Below, piece by piece: positions 62,177 to 64,000 of a DNA stretch of 64,000 bases. Location: contig JAKLKB010000041.1 in assembly GCA_023150835.1 (NCBI GenBank), positions 11,102-75,101 of the forward strand, read 5' to 3'. The notes below the pieces were generated by a model. It saw only the letters and a program-made list of their open reading frames with translations, did not search any database and was not told where the DNA came from. A program made the position numbers and the translations under genes. Origin of the DNA: Myxococcota bacterium. GTDB lineage: Bacteria > Myxococcota_C > UBA6777. Numbering within the stretch: the first letter of the stretch is position 1; each line of letters starts with the position of its first letter.

Positions 62177-64000
62177 CTAAGGCCCAAGACGCCAAACAAA
62201 GATATCCGTGTTTCCGTTGGACGTACAACTCAAGCTTTCAAATGTGCTCGTGTTATTGAAATATCCCGACACAACAGGCGTGTTCGTGCTATCATAGATC
62301 ACTGAACCCACCCGATCGTTTCCGGTTCCACCCGAAAGACGCGCACGAATCGCAGTACCAAGGCTATCGTACTCCACAAGAAACACATCCTCCGCCCCCT
62401 TCGACGTCAGCGAAAAAGAGCCGAACGTCCCACCTCCAACAACATACCCTCCAACAGCCACCCGGTCTGTGCTGCTGACCGCGATCCCTGTCCCTTCGTC
62501 GTCGCCTGTTCCTCCGCCAGAACGCGCCCACAGGATGGTTCCGCTGCTACTTAATTTCACAACGAACATATCCAGCCCTCCAGCCGATGTAAGCGTGCTT
62601 GGACCGTAGGTCGGAGTTCCTGAAAAAGTACCCGCAACATAGGCTTCGTTGTTGCTGTTGACGGCGACACGCTTGGCGTAATCCCGCGCCACGCCACCGA
62701 TCCGCGTGGCCCATAGATGATTCCCGTTCTGATCCATCTTAAACACCATGCCGTCCGCCCCCCCCGCAGAAGTCAACGTGGTGGAGCCGATCGTCAGCGG
62801 AGAATAGAAATGCCCTACCGCATAGAGACCGTCATCTTTGTCCACCGCCAAAGACTCGACGTAATCGGAACTTGCACTGCCTATCGATTTGGCCCAGACA
62901 AAAGCACCTGTGCTTTGGCTCAAGCGCGTGACGTAGATATCGTTCCCTCCGACAGGCGTCAGAGTTGTCACCCCAAGCGTCATCGACGCGGTATACTCAC
63001 CCAAAACATACACCTGCGAAGAACCTACACGCACAGACATCGGGTGGCTGCTTGATGTCCCGATCTGTGTCGCCCACAAAAAACTCCCGTTTGGATCGAG
63101 CTTTGCCACAAAACCACCCAAACCAAGGCTCGATGAACCGAGCGTCGCCGCTCCCCCTAGATTGCCCGCCACGTACAAATTCCCTCCCGCATCTCGCGCT
63201 AGGCTCGGAACTGTATCACCCGATGCGCTGCCCCCTCGCACAGCCCACACTGCGGTTCCCGACGCATTGAATTTCGCCACAAAAAAATCGGCCCCCCCCA
63301 GCGAATTCAGCGTGAAACTCCCGATCTGTATGCTCCCTGAAAAAACACCCGAAAGATAAAGATTCCCCGCAGAGTCCGAAGCCAACCGCCCCGAACTATC
63401 CGCCAACGTCCCCCCCACACAGAGCACGCTTGTGGGCAACGGCGGAACATAGCGCCACACAAAGATGTCCTCGAATCCTCCACTTGAGAGCGTGGTTCCA
63501 CCAAAGGTCGCCGAACCCGTAAACGCACCGACGATCACCACCCGTCCATCGGCATCCAACGCGAGATCCATTCCGATATCGCTCGTGGCTCCGCCCCCTG
63601 ATACCGCGTGGGTCACTGTCCCCGCCGTGTTAAAGATCACCCCGTACACGTCCGACGCACCCGCCGAAGTCAACGTCCCACCCGCCAACGTCACCGAACC
63701 TTGGAAATGTCCTGCCGTGTAAATTTGACCTGCCCCCCCAAAACGGATCGCGCTTGCGGTGTCATTGCCCGTTCCACCCGCTCTCTTGGCCCACAACACA
63801 TCTCCCCCCACATCCAAGCGCAACACAAACACATCCGACCCTCCCGCCGAAGTCAACGTGGCCGCCGCAAAGTTGACCGTCCCCCAAAATGTCCCTTGCA
63901 CATAACTCGACCCTCCGCTTTCTACCGCCACCCCCCCGCTTCCTTCCGCCCCTGCACTCCCCCCAAAACGCAACGCCCAAGACAGCACACCCGCGCTGTT
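62177..64000 (-). CDS. SBBP beta-propeller repeat protein, N-terminus beyond the window
   Basis: The frame runs open to the last base of the window, so only the C-terminal 607 residues are seen. It consists of about a dozen repeats of roughly 50 residues with the SBBP pattern: LTSAGGSDVFVLRLD, VLWAKRAGGTGNDTA, IYTAGHFQGSVTLAG and variants. There is no Cys array in the visible part. The last repeat ends at GNTDIFVWRLGP. It lies 77 bp upstream of the cysteine-module lipoprotein on the same strand and shares its propeller type, suggesting one operon and duplicated origin. Confidence 0.85.
   Translation of the reverse strand, partial: NSAGVLSWALRFGGSAGAEGSGGVAVESGGSSYVQGTFWGTVNFAAATLTSAGGSDVFVLRLDVGGDVLWAKRAGGTGNDTASAIRFGGAGQIYTAGHFQGSVTLAGGTLTSAGASDVYGVIFNTAGTVTHAVSGGGATSDIGMDLALDADGRVVIVGAFTGSATFGGTTLSSGGFEDIFVWRYVPPLPTSVLCVGGTLADSSGRLASDSAGNLYLSGVFSGSIQIGSFTLNSLGGADFFVAKFNASGTAVWAVRGGSASGDTVPSLARDAGGNLYVAGNLGGAATLGSSSLGLGGFVAKLDPNGSFLWATQIGTSSSHPMSVRVGSSQVYVLGEYTASMTLGVTTLTPVGGNDIYVTRLSQSTGAFVWAKSIGSASSDYVESLAVDKDDGLYAVGHFYSPLTIGSTTLTSAGGADGMVFKMDQNGNHLWATRIGGVARDYAKRVAVNSNNEAYVAGTFSGTPTYGPSTLTSAGGLDMFVVKLSSSGTILWARSGGGTGDDEGTGIAVSSTDRVAVGGYVVGGGTFGSFSLTSKGAEDVFLVEYDSLGTAIRARLSGGTGNDRVGSVIYDSTNTPVVSGYFNNTSTFESLSCTSNGNTDIFVWRLGP

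Noticed and set aside
1-64000. tRNA, rRNA, prophage, replication origin
   Set aside because: No cloverleaf, rRNA segment, integrase, phage structural gene or DnaA-box cluster was seen on reading; small RNAs could be missed without a covariance search.

Overview
The window looks like chromosomal DNA from a member of the Myxococcota or a close relative (the old 'Deltaproteobacteria'). No 16S rRNA or tRNA is present to prove this. The evidence is the gene content: a protein at 45822-48377 with a MYXO-CTERM-type C-terminus and MopE-like DxDxDG motifs, large cysteine-repeat surface proteins, an FHA protein with an AgmX-like TonB C-terminus, kinase-like proteins, and repeated choice-of-anchor/HYDIN-type domains. 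Isoleucine is nearly always ATC and the tetramer GATC is unusually common by eye.

Layout. 1-2.1 kb: the 3' part of a cysteine-rich surface protein built on an exact 312-bp repeat. 2.2-8.5 kb (minus strand): a Skp-like protein, an ExbD-like protein with a giant coiled coil, an ExbB/MotA-like channel, a second ExbD-like protein, a sphingosine-1-phosphate-lyase-like PLP enzyme and a PP2C phosphatase fused to a cyclic-nucleotide-binding domain. 8.8-15.2 kb: a VWA lipoprotein, a NUDIX hydrolase and two paralogous proteins with paired cNMP domains. 15.4-18.2 kb: a pyrR-pyrB-pyrC' operon in which the dihydroorotase homologue has lost metal ligands. 19.2-28.6 kb: an HD-domain protein, a Spy/CpxP-like membrane protein, a 1515-aa polytopic membrane protein and a duplicated-domain secreted protein. 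28.6-33.2 kb: betaine-lipid genes (btaA apparently broken, btaB intact) and rlmKL with a degenerate RlmL half. 33.3-34.9 kb: a UPF0175/DUF3368 toxin-antitoxin pair and a TPR-like protein. 35.4-42.1 kb: a TatT-type TRAP transporter operon followed by a TPR protein. 42.4-45.6 kb: an NAD-dependent epimerase, a repeat-rich gap and the FHA/TonB protein. 45.8-57.8 kb (minus): the MYXO-CTERM protein, an Exo5-like nuclease, a 5'-nucleotidase-like protein with a probable beta-barrel, two C-lobe-only pseudokinases and a PEGA-like membrane protein. 58.1-64 kb (minus): a lipoprotein with about 20 Stig1-like cysteine modules and a beta-propeller, then a second propeller protein cut by the window edge.

Three families of small dispersed repeats occupy the intergenic spaces. 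R1 is about 130 bp and ends in a GC-rich hairpin (8.7, 22.4, 42.2, 43.7 kb). R2 is 114-124 bp with terminal inverted repeats (30.4, 30.7, 44.0, 58.0 kb). R3 is about 150 bp with GC-rich ends (43.5 kb). Two R2 copies bracket five exact-length 42-bp hairpin units at 30461-30670, the most unusual non-coding structure here. Recent tandem duplications (98 bp at 2115-2310, 70 bp at 49556-49695) and many in-frame coding repeats point to frequent slippage or duplication, or in part to assembly error.

The loci most worth pursuing are the ExbB/ExbD/Skp-like operon with its long coiled coil, the R2-(42 bp)5-R2 composite, the pseudokinase operon, and the set of genes with lost catalytic residues (pyrC', the RlmL half of rlmKL, btaA).
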